Shown here: piece by piece, positions 27,063 through 34,633 of the stretch | Numbering within the stretch: position 1 is the first letter of the stretch | Layout: each line of letters starts with the position of its first letter | NCBI RefSeq assembly: GCF_017874455.1 | Contig: NZ_JAGGLN010000001.1 | Span: forward strand, 492,227 to 556,226 | Source: Methanobacterium aggregans | Lineage (GTDB): Archaea; Methanobacteriota; Methanobacteria; Methanobacteriales; Methanobacteriaceae | Direction of reading: 5' to 3' | DNA length: 64,000 bases | Notes under the pieces: generated by a model | The model's input: the letters and a program-made list of their open reading frames with translations, nothing else | What the model was told of the DNA's origin: nothing | The model's database searches: none | Position numbers and translations under genes: made by a program

Positions 27063-28133
27063 ATGCGGTTTTACACACACATTCCAGCGGGCCTTTTACT
27101 TTATACTATCCTCGTCTGGATATTCGGTCAGCCCTACAGCCTTGCAGGTATCCTAATTGTTGTTTTATTCTCGGTTTTGCCTGATCTGATCGATAAAGTA
27201 ACTGGTGAGCACAGGGGATGGGGACACTCTGCAATCTGGCTTATTCCAATCGTTGCATTTTTCTTTTTTAATCCAGCGGTTGGTGTGGCATGTTTCTCAG
27301 CCTTTTCAATGCACACCCTCCTTGACGCAGTTACCAAGAAGGGAGTACCTTTCCTTTACCCCTTCTCAAAAACTAGATTGGTTATGCCTAAAAAGGAAAA
27401 ATCACGGATTCAAACCGGTTCAAAACAGGAGACTGCTCTCTGTGTTGTTATTGTTCTACTCCTGATCCCTCTCACTTACTGCGTTCTGTGCGGTGTTCCA
27501 GGCGACCTTTTTGCCTCAGCTTCAAACTCCACAAAACTGAATAAAACAGGTAACAACAGCACAAAAGGTTCTTATAATCCTTACACCAACTTGAGAAACA
27601 CAACGGGTAACTCTGGTTATTCTAAGGGTAGCTCTGGAACTAGTTCTGGTTCTGGATCCTTAACTAAAAACTTGAAAGCCAGTGCAGGTACCTCTCAAAC
27701 TTCAAATTCAACCAACTCCACATCAGAAAATCTTGATCAAGGCCTTCTTAACTGGCTCAATCAAGATTTGAGCAACAACAATCAAACTACAAATACAACA
27801 ACTTCCACAACTGATGAATATGGAAACAACATCGCGGATATCCTGGTGGGCCCTTCCCAAACAATTCAGGATCCAATATCGGGTTCAGATTCAACTGATC
27901 AGGAAGATGCAAAGAACACATTTTTCTCTGATTTACAGAGTCAATTCGATAATCTCGTCGAGGGTGTGCCCTATGAAACGAATTCATCGGATTCTGACCA
28001 GTCAATGTTTGATTTTGACTTTACAAGCAACCCTGATGCAGAGGGTGAGGAGAGTTCAGACAGTGACCAGCTCGGTTTGATGCTTGCAACCTTAACTCTA
28101 TTTGCGGGAGGTGGTTTTGTTGGTAAGGTCTGA
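27063..28133 (+). CDS. YdjM-type membrane metal-dependent hydrolase with Ser/Asn-rich C-terminal extension
   Basis: Residues 1-150 match the YdjM/DUF457 family of membrane-bound putative metal hydrolases. They have a His near the start (Y-T-H-I-P-A-G), V-L-P-D-L-I-D, the R-G-W-G-H-S box, M-H-T-L-L-D-A and hydrophobic helices. The remaining ~205 residues are a low-complexity Ser/Thr/Asn-rich stretch with many N-x-S/T sites, an acidic part and a final hydrophobic segment (about 335-356). Family members usually end after the hydrolase part, so this is a fusion with a probable extracellular stalk. The next gene starts inside its end. Confidence 0.75.
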   Translation: MRFYTHIPAGLLLYTILVWIFGQPYSLAGILIVVLFSVLPDLIDKVTGEHRGWGHSAIWLIPIVAFFFFNPAVGVACFSAFSMHTLLDAVTKKGVPFLYPFSKTRLVMPKKEKSRIQTGSKQETALCVVIVLLLIPLTYCVLCGVPGDLFASASNSTKLNKTGNNSTKGSYNPYTNLRNTTGNSGYSKGSSGTSSGSGSLTKNLKASAGTSQTSNSTNSTSENLDQGLLNWLNQDLSNNNQTTNTTTSTTDEYGNNIADILVGPSQTIQDPISGSDSTDQEDAKNTFFSDLQSQFDNLVEGVPYETNSSDSDQSMFDFDFTSNPDAEGEESSDSDQLGLMLATLTLFAGGGFVGKV

Positions 28134-29331
28134 AATCATCACCTGTGCTTTTTTTGGACTGCTCATAATCTCCCTCTTCATTTCATCTTCTGTTGAGGCT
28201 GCAGGATATCCAGATTTATCTGTTATCGGGGTTTCTCCGTGGGACGCCAACATGCCCAACAAGCTAGTTTCAGGTTACAGGGTGGCGGTTGCCAATTACG
28301 GCTCTGCTCCTTCCCCAAACTCGACCATGGAGTTTTATGTCAGGACCTACGACGGGAAAACATTGAACAAGAACTTCACAGTCCCAAGCATACCTGCGGG
28401 TTCTGCCAGATCCCTTAAATTTTCGATGTGCAACGGTACGGATGGCTCCTTTAAGAACGGTTACGTCGTTGTCAACAAAAAAAAGAGCTTCAGGGAGATT
28501 ACGTACAAGAACAATGCCAGGAACTTCGGTTTGAAGGAAACAATCCCCTTGTCTTCTAATTTGACTGTTGAGGAGTTTAGGAAGGATAATACTCCTGTGA
28601 GCAGTACTTTAGGGTTCAGTGATTTGGTGGCTTACAACTCTCCTTTGTCCTCACAGATAAATGTGACTAAAATAGAAGTCAGTGTTTACAATCCTCCGAG
28701 CTACTGGTATAACATGGCTTATGCAAGGTTCCATATTCCCGGATATTTACATGAAAACACCACCCTACTTATTTCTGGAAATTACTACTCCCCAAGCTCC
28801 TGGGATGCTGATACTATAACCTTTGACTTTCCAGACATCTACAGAACTGATAATGCCAGGGTAATAATAAGCGGAAATTCTTTAGAGACTAAATCAGCTT
28901 TCAGAGAACCTTTTGAATTTGTTAATACAGGGGGAGTTAACGTTGTTGCAGATGGTAATCAATGGCATCGGACTGCTTATGAATCCTACACATCACCCTA
29001 CACATGGGTTAAAATCAGCACCAAAACAGCACCACTCGGATCTTCCTACACAGCCTCCCCCAGTGCCAATAAAATAACTGTCAGAGCAAACAACGGCGGC
29101 CGCTACGTTGCAGGATGGTTCCTGATACCACGCGGAAACTTCACCAACATCACAGCCCTCTACGGATCCAACTCTCTTCAAGCCGTAAATGCAACTGGTG
29201 GTTACTACGGGGTTTTTCATCCATGTTCCCGACAAGATTCAATCGGTTTTCAGATGGAAGGGTCGAACCTGGGGTTTTCCAACTTCAGGAGTTTTGGTTT
29301 CAGTCCGTGGACTTGGAGGGAACAATATTAA
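28120..29331 (+). CDS. Secreted CARDB-domain surface protein
   Basis: The 403-residue product is read from TTG 28120, six bases after GGGAGGTG, overlapping the preceding gene by 14 bases. A signal peptide (about 5-25, ending S-V-E-A) is followed by a CARDB-like domain (about 30-130, Y-P-D-L-S-V-I-G-V to F-R-E-I-T-Y-K-N-N-A-R-N). Beta-rich regions with many Tyr, Ser and Asn come after it; no second domain is named. It is the last gene of the operon and shares the CARDB module with its first gene. Confidence 0.7.
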   Translation: MVRSEIITCAFFGLLIISLFISSSVEAAGYPDLSVIGVSPWDANMPNKLVSGYRVAVANYGSAPSPNSTMEFYVRTYDGKTLNKNFTVPSIPAGSARSLKFSMCNGTDGSFKNGYVVVNKKKSFREITYKNNARNFGLKETIPLSSNLTVEEFRKDNTPVSSTLGFSDLVAYNSPLSSQINVTKIEVSVYNPPSYWYNMAYARFHIPGYLHENTTLLISGNYYSPSSWDADTITFDFPDIYRTDNARVIISGNSLETKSAFREPFEFVNTGGVNVVADGNQWHRTAYESYTSPYTWVKISTKTAPLGSSYTASPSANKITVRANNGGRYVAGWFLIPRGNFTNITALYGSNSLQAVNATGGYYGVFHPCSRQDSIGFQMEGSNLGFSNFRSFGFSPWTWREQY

Positions 29332-29687
29332 ATTATATCTGAATTCACGTAATTTTTAATGATAGAAACCAGTTATCAAATTAAAGGACAACAACCATTC
29401 CAATGAGATCAATCTGTTAAGATCATGAGCACCGAAGACTTCGAAGATATTAGGGAAGGTAAGGGACATGAGAAAAAAGAAAAACAAATAAATAACAACA
29501 AAACTCGAGTAAAAAGAAGACAAAGGGGGTTTAAAAGTAGGTTTAAAATTTAATTTAATCATTGAATAATACAATAGCCCCAACAATATATTTGACTGCT
29601 TTTTATCAAATAGTACTATTTCTAAGAAAATTGGTGAGTTTATATGGTTTCATTATTGAATACTACAATAATCCAAAATGGGAACTG
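29332..29687. other. Intergenic stretch between convergent units
   Basis: No gene is supported. The DNA is AT-rich. The related phrases ATTGAATAATACAATA (29561-29576) and TTATTGAATACTACAATA (29653-29670) stand about 90 bases apart, a weak direct repeat of unknown meaning. Confidence 0.4.
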
Positions 29688-29768
29688 TTATAACAAAAAT
29701 AAAAGTGCTATTCCTATTATAACACCCCAAACAATTATTGTTCCCAACGTGCCCATCTCATCATCCAT
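29688..29768 (-). CDS. 26-residue single-helix membrane protein downstream of hsdR
   Basis: A very small frame with a good start: AGAGGT stands seven bases before the ATG. The product begins M-D-D-E-M-G-T-L-G, followed by an unbroken hydrophobic stretch with I-I-V-W-G-V-I-I-G-I-A-L to the end. It would be a one-helix peptide with an acidic outer or inner end. It lies 43 bases beyond the hsdR stop on the same strand, so it could ride on that transcript. No homologue is recognised; the ribosome binding site and amphipathic-free hydrophobic helix are the only evidence. Confidence 0.55.
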   Translation of the reverse strand: MDDEMGTLGTIIVWGVIIGIALLFLL

Positions 29769-29811
29769 AAATTTACCTCTAATTTTCTTTTATATCCTTC
29801 TTCCACTTAAA

Positions 29812-32800
29812 TTATGTTAATTCTTTGCATATTATGTTGGCTTGTTCAATGACAGTTTTAACGGCTTTTTTCTGTTTATCTGGAGGGTAACCATATTTTC
29901 TAAGAACCTTCTTTACTGATACTCTCATTTTAGCTTGAACATTTTCCCTCAGGGTCCAATCTATGGTTATGTTGTTTCTCACGGTTTTCACAAGTTCCAT
30001 TGCAATTTCCCTGAGTGTTTCATCACCCAGAACCTGCACTGCACTGTCGTTAACACCCAATGCATCATAGAATGCCAGTTCAGTCTCTGTAAGGCCCAAC
30101 TTCTCACCACGTTCACCTGCCTCTTTTATGTCCTTTGCAAGGCCGATGAGTTCGTCTATTATTTGTAATGCATCCCGTGTCTTGTTGTGGTACCGTGTTA
30201 TGGTGTTTTCAAGAAGTTCCGTGAATGATCTGGCCTCTATAACATTTTTACGTGACCTGACCTGTATCTGGTCGTTTATAAGTTTTTTCAGAAGCTCCAC
30301 TGCAAGGTTCCTCTGCTTCATAGCCTTAACATCACGTAGGAACTCATCTGAGAGGATGGATATGTCCGGTTTTTTGAGTCCTGCTGAAATGAATATATCC
30401 ACAACATCCCCTGTTACCACAGCCTTTGAAACTATTTGCCTTATCGCAGTGTCCAGCTCTTCATCAGACTTTGAACTTCCCTCTGAGGTTTTCATGAGGT
30501 AAGCCCGTACTGCCTGGAAGAATCCCAAATCATCACGTATCCTAATTGCATCTTTATGAGGGACTGCCAGTGAAAATGCCTTTGAAAGCTCGTTAACATG
30601 TTTCAAGCAGCGTTTCTTCCCATCCTCCAGTCCAAGGATGAAATCCATTGCCTCGAGGATGATCTGCATCTTTTGATTGGTCTTGGCACTGAAGTAAGGG
30701 GCGTAATCAAAGCCATAGAACATATTTGAAACGATCTCATACTTCTCAAGCATGATCTTTACTGCATCCTTCTGCTGGAAGGTTGGTTTTCCTTTTCCAC
30801 CACTTTCCGTGTACTGTGCCAGTGCTTCCTTAAGTTCTGCCGCTATTCCAAGGTAATCAACAATCAATCCTCCCTGTTTGTCCTTATAAACCCTGTTTAC
30901 CCTTGCTATTGCCTGCATCAGGCCGTGGCTTTTCATTGGCTTGTCCATGTACATGGTGTGGAGGCTGGGAACATCAAAGCCTGTAAGCCACATATCCCTC
31001 ACAATTGCCAGCTTGAACTGGGAGTTTGGATCCCTGAAGGTGTCTCCAAGTTCCTTTCTTCTCTGCTTGTTGCGGATGTGCTGTTGCCAGCGCACTGGAT
31101 CAGAGGCTCTTCCAGTCATAACAACCTTCAAAAATCCATCGTTGTCATCTTCACTGTGCCATTCTGGTTTGAGTTTGATGATTTCGTTGTAGAGTTCAAC
31201 GCATATCCTTCGGCTCATGCAGACTATCATTCCCTTGCCTTCCATGTTATTGATTCTTGCTTCGAAATGACTTACTATGTCTGCTGCTACTTTTTTTATC
31301 CTCTTCTCGCTTCCAACAACTGCTTCGAGTCTTGCCCACCGGGTTTTGAGTTGTTCTTTTCTGTCTATTTCCTCCCCCTCTGTGACTTCTTCAAAGTCCA
31401 TGTCGATGTGTGATCTTTGGTTTTCTTCGATTTCCAGTTTTACTAGTCTGCTTTCGTAGTATATTCTGACAGTTACACCGTCTTCCACTGCCTGCTGGAT
31501 GTCGTAGATATCTATGTAATTTCCAAAGACCGCCACAGTGTTTCGGTCAGTTTTTTCAAGTGGTGTTCCTGTGAATCCTATGAATGATGCGTTTGGCAGT
31601 GCATCGTGCATGTGCCTTGCAAATCCATCTATAAAGTCATATTGGCTGCGGTGTGCTTCATCTGCTATTACAACTATGTTTCTGCGCTCTGAGAGTTTGG
31701 GGTAGTCTGTGCCCTTCTCGGGTAGAAACTTCTGGATGGTTGTGAAGACCACTCCACCTGATGAAACTTGCAGAAGCTCTTGGAGGTTATCCCTAGTATC
31801 TGCCTGAACCGGTTCCTGCCTTAAAAGCTCATGGCACTCTGCAAATGTTCCAAAGAGCTGGTCGTCAAGGTCGTTTCTATCTGTTAAGACCATGATTGTG
31901 GGGTTGTCCATTTCAAGTACGAGTTTTCCTGCATAGAACGCCATGATAAGGCTTTTTCCTGATCCCTGGGTGTGCCAGACAACACCACACCTCTTGTCAC
32001 CATTTGGGGATGTTGCTTTCAGTGTCTCATCAACAGCTTTGTTCACAGCATGGTACTGATGATATGCTGCAAGCTTCTTCTTGGTTGATTCCTTACTGGT
32101 TTCAAAGACTATGAAATGTCTCACGAGGTCCATTAGCACTTCCCTCTTCAGCATACCCCTAAGAAGAACTTCTATTTGTGGCAGGGTTTTAACTGCTTCC
32201 TTCTCACCGTCCATTGTCTTCCAAGGCATGAACCTTTCGAAGTTGGAGGTGATGGTTCCAGCACGTGCATCTATACCATCACTTAAAACCACGATCTCAT
32301 TGTAGTGGAAAAGAGAGGGTATCTCTTCCTTGTAGGTTTCAATTTGGTTGAAGGCTGTTTTTACTGTTGCATCCTCATCCACAGGATTTTTAAGCTCAAA
32401 AATAACAAGAGGTATCCCGTTTATAAAAATGAGAATGTCTGGCCTGCGGTTGTGACCGTCTTCAACAACTGTGAACTGGTTTACAGCGAGAAATTCATTG
32501 TTTTCTGGATTCTTGAAGTCAAAAAGCCAGACTTTACCACTGCGAATTCTGTCAGATCCCCTATATTCAACATCCACACCATCTGTGAGGAACCTGTGAA
32601 ACCTCTGGTTTTCAGCGATTAAGGTGGGACTTTCAGATCTTGAAACCTTTTTAATGGCTTCTTCAAGTGCAAGCTCAGGGATGTCAGGGTTTATCCTCCT
32701 TAGTGCATTCCTGAGTCTCGCTTTAAGGATTACTTCCTTGTAACTTCCCCTTTCTGGATGGATGCTATCGGGAGCTATGTCTGGACCGTGGAGGATCTGG

Positions 32801-32868
32801 TAGCCGAGTTTTTGGAGGGTTTCAAGTGTTGCCTGTTCAACTGCGTCTTCGTTCAAATGTGAAGACAT
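29812..32868 (-). CDS. hsdR: Type I restriction enzyme, R (motor and nuclease) subunit
   Basis: The 1018-residue subunit translocates and cuts unmodified foreign DNA. The N-terminal nuclease domain has R-R-P-D-I-L-I-F and V-I-F-E-L-K-N (the D...E-x-K site, about 140-165). Then follow the superfamily 2 helicase motifs: T-Q-G-S-G-K-S (Walker A, about 295), V-L-T-D-R-N-D, I-A-D-E-A-H-R-S (DEAH box), G-F-T-G-T-P, and M-T-G-R-A-S plus Q-A-I-A-R-V-N-R further on. A helical C-terminal part binds the methylase core. The gene starts immediately after the hsdS stop codon. Length and motifs are normal, so it looks intact. Confidence 0.95.
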   Translation of the reverse strand: MSSHLNEDAVEQATLETLQKLGYQILHGPDIAPDSIHPERGSYKEVILKARLRNALRRINPDIPELALEEAIKKVSRSESPTLIAENQRFHRFLTDGVDVEYRGSDRIRSGKVWLFDFKNPENNEFLAVNQFTVVEDGHNRRPDILIFINGIPLVIFELKNPVDEDATVKTAFNQIETYKEEIPSLFHYNEIVVLSDGIDARAGTITSNFERFMPWKTMDGEKEAVKTLPQIEVLLRGMLKREVLMDLVRHFIVFETSKESTKKKLAAYHQYHAVNKAVDETLKATSPNGDKRCGVVWHTQGSGKSLIMAFYAGKLVLEMDNPTIMVLTDRNDLDDQLFGTFAECHELLRQEPVQADTRDNLQELLQVSSGGVVFTTIQKFLPEKGTDYPKLSERRNIVVIADEAHRSQYDFIDGFARHMHDALPNASFIGFTGTPLEKTDRNTVAVFGNYIDIYDIQQAVEDGVTVRIYYESRLVKLEIEENQRSHIDMDFEEVTEGEEIDRKEQLKTRWARLEAVVGSEKRIKKVAADIVSHFEARINNMEGKGMIVCMSRRICVELYNEIIKLKPEWHSEDDNDGFLKVVMTGRASDPVRWQQHIRNKQRRKELGDTFRDPNSQFKLAIVRDMWLTGFDVPSLHTMYMDKPMKSHGLMQAIARVNRVYKDKQGGLIVDYLGIAAELKEALAQYTESGGKGKPTFQQKDAVKIMLEKYEIVSNMFYGFDYAPYFSAKTNQKMQIILEAMDFILGLEDGKKRCLKHVNELSKAFSLAVPHKDAIRIRDDLGFFQAVRAYLMKTSEGSSKSDEELDTAIRQIVSKAVVTGDVVDIFISAGLKKPDISILSDEFLRDVKAMKQRNLAVELLKKLINDQIQVRSRKNVIEARSFTELLENTITRYHNKTRDALQIIDELIGLAKDIKEAGERGEKLGLTETELAFYDALGVNDSAVQVLGDETLREIAMELVKTVRNNITIDWTLRENVQAKMRVSVKKVLRKYGYPPDKQKKAVKTVIEQANIICKELT

Positions 32869-34101
32869 TTATTCATCTCCTTTAACTCTAATTTTACCTG
32901 ACATAAGCTTAGGGAGGAGTGAATCTCGGATTTGTGATAAATTTTTAATTTCAAGATTGTTAGTGTTAACTTTATTAAATAATCCCAAAACTATTTTTTC
33001 AAACAATAAAAGAATGTTGTTATTTGGTAAAATTATTTCATAGTTCTTAATGCTTTTTTGAGTGATTAAAGGTTGTGTTGTACCTACATTCAACGAATCA
33101 TAATCTATAGTTTTTAATATTTGATATAAAAATTCATAATATTTTGATTTTATAATTAAAGTATTATCTGAAGGGAATGAGGGTGGTTGAATCCTTTGAA
33201 CAACTCCGTGTGTTCCGACTCTTCCTATAACTAAAATCGGTTCATTACATAAAGTTTTATTTACGTAACCCATCAAAGAACTTGCACCAACTAATGGAAC
33301 TGTAAAAATGCCCTTTTTAACATCTGATTTTTCATCTGGCCTTTTACCACTTGTTATTGATATTAAACTTCCTAATTTCCCAACTTTCCAACCTTTTGGA
33401 ATCTCTCCAAGCTCGGAGTCCACCATTTCGCCGCCTGAAGATTTGTAAGGTCTGCCCTGTTCGTCTGGGAATTCAAAGTCCACGAACCAGTGCTTGAAAA
33501 TTGCCCTGCCAATTTCCTCGAGGGTCTGATTCATACGCTGATTGAGTTCGATTTTTTTGGATAAATTATAATAGATATCTCCAATAAATTTTTGTTCTGA
33601 AAATGAAGGAATTGGGATAAATAACTCTTTAAATACTGTTTTCTTTAAATGAGGAATTGTAGTACCTACATTAAGCCCATCAACTTGATGTTTAAACATT
33701 CCGGATCTCATATATGCAAATAAATATCTGCCATAAATTTTATCTTTGTCAGGTCTAAGAGCTATCATATCTTGTGCAATACAAAAATCAATAGGATCTG
33801 GTACTAAACAGACTAATCCTGGAGTTCCTTTATTTACAATTATAATATCCTCTGGTTTTGGATGACTTCTAAACCAATTGTCATAAGTATCTTTAGAAAC
33901 AAAACGTATTTTTTCATATGTTGGATACAAAGCATCTTCTTTTATACAATTCGTAGCAATTAAAGGAATTCCCTCATCACTTGTAGGTGCTGTTTTACCT
34001 CTGTTATCCGTTACATGAGAAATTAAGTTAGGTAAAGCTTTTATTCCCCAACTTTCAGGCATTATCCCAATGTTAACTTCCTTAAATCCTTCAGCACTCA
34101 T
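32869..34101 (-). CDS. hsdS: Type I restriction-modification specificity subunit
   Basis: The 410-residue protein sets the recognition sequence of the whole complex. It has the normal plan of two target-recognition domains (about 10-165 and 225-370). Each is followed by a conserved helical spacer (N-Q-R-M-N-Q-T-L-E-E-I-G-R-A-I and the C-terminal L-P-K-L-M-S-G-K-I). The central part (about 33380-33550 in the DNA) has the same higher G+C as hsdM and hsdR, while both recognition domains are distinctly AT-rich, a sign of domain replacement. It overlaps the preceding nuclease-like gene by 11 bases. Confidence 0.93.
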   Translation of the reverse strand: MSAEGFKEVNIGIMPESWGIKALPNLISHVTDNRGKTAPTSDEGIPLIATNCIKEDALYPTYEKIRFVSKDTYDNWFRSHPKPEDIIIVNKGTPGLVCLVPDPIDFCIAQDMIALRPDKDKIYGRYLFAYMRSGMFKHQVDGLNVGTTIPHLKKTVFKELFIPIPSFSEQKFIGDIYYNLSKKIELNQRMNQTLEEIGRAIFKHWFVDFEFPDEQGRPYKSSGGEMVDSELGEIPKGWKVGKLGSLISITSGKRPDEKSDVKKGIFTVPLVGASSLMGYVNKTLCNEPILVIGRVGTHGVVQRIQPPSFPSDNTLIIKSKYYEFLYQILKTIDYDSLNVGTTQPLITQKSIKNYEIILPNNNILLLFEKIVLGLFNKVNTNNLEIKNLSQIRDSLLPKLMSGKIRVKGDE

Positions 34102-34633
34102 TTTTATGCTCCTTGCCGAATTTATCTTCAGGAAACCAGTTCCAACAAAATGTTCTAGCTTTGTTTTTTACTCCAAAATTTATAAAAACACCTAATTCGT
34201 AATGCAATCCGGGGTCATTAATGAAATTTTTAATCTTTTCTCGGTCACATTTACCAGTATCTGAGTTGCTAGATTTCTTTATTTCTAAGACAAGTAGATT
34301 ATTTTTGCTGCTGTCCCTTTGATGGATGATAATATCCGGAAAAACCGTTTTAGCATCTTCATCATCAGGTTTTATATCTTTAATGCAACGGGACCTCCAA
34401 TCCTTAATTTTTTTGGGATTATGGAGTTTATCACGGTTGTACTCACAATCAACATCAAGAACATCAAATTCTTCAAACTCTTCTTGAATGTAAAGGGCAA
34501 GTTTGTGTGATATCGATCTTTCATTTGCATTTGCTTTCAAAAGATAGAAATCTTTCTCAAAAAGTTTATTAATTGCATTTTTAACCTTTTTTTGGATTTC
34601 TAAAGGTTCAATAGTTACTATTTCAGATTTCAT
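34091..34633 (-). CDS. PD-(D/E)XK nuclease-like accessory protein in the type I operon
   Basis: The 180-residue soluble protein is encoded between hsdM and hsdS, overlapping each by 11 bases. A nuclease-fold core is visible: F-P-D-I-I-I-H-Q-R (Asp, about 107), then L-L-V-L-E-I-K-K-S (Glu and Lys, about 123-127). An upstream Glu in the Y-I-Q-E-E-F-E-E-F helix and C-E-Y-N-R-D could complete the site. Standard type I operons have only three genes, so this is an addition. It shares the low G+C of the hsdS recognition domains and probably arrived with them. It could be an extra nuclease or a regulator; neither is proved. Confidence 0.6.
   Translation of the reverse strand: MKSEIVTIEPLEIQKKVKNAINKLFEKDFYLLKANANERSISHKLALYIQEEFEEFDVLDVDCEYNRDKLHNPKKIKDWRSRCIKDIKPDDEDAKTVFPDIIIHQRDSSKNNLLVLEIKKSSNSDTGKCDREKIKNFINDPGLHYELGVFINFGVKNKARTFCWNWFPEDKFGKEHKNEC

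Noticed and set aside
23646..29331. Integrated virus
   Set aside because: No integrase, capsid, terminase or tail gene and no flanking tRNA; an Hjc-like nuclease alone is not enough.
29356..29586. 76-codon hydrophobic frame on the minus strand
   Set aside because: No binding site, and the hydrophobicity follows from T-rich DNA; too weak to call.
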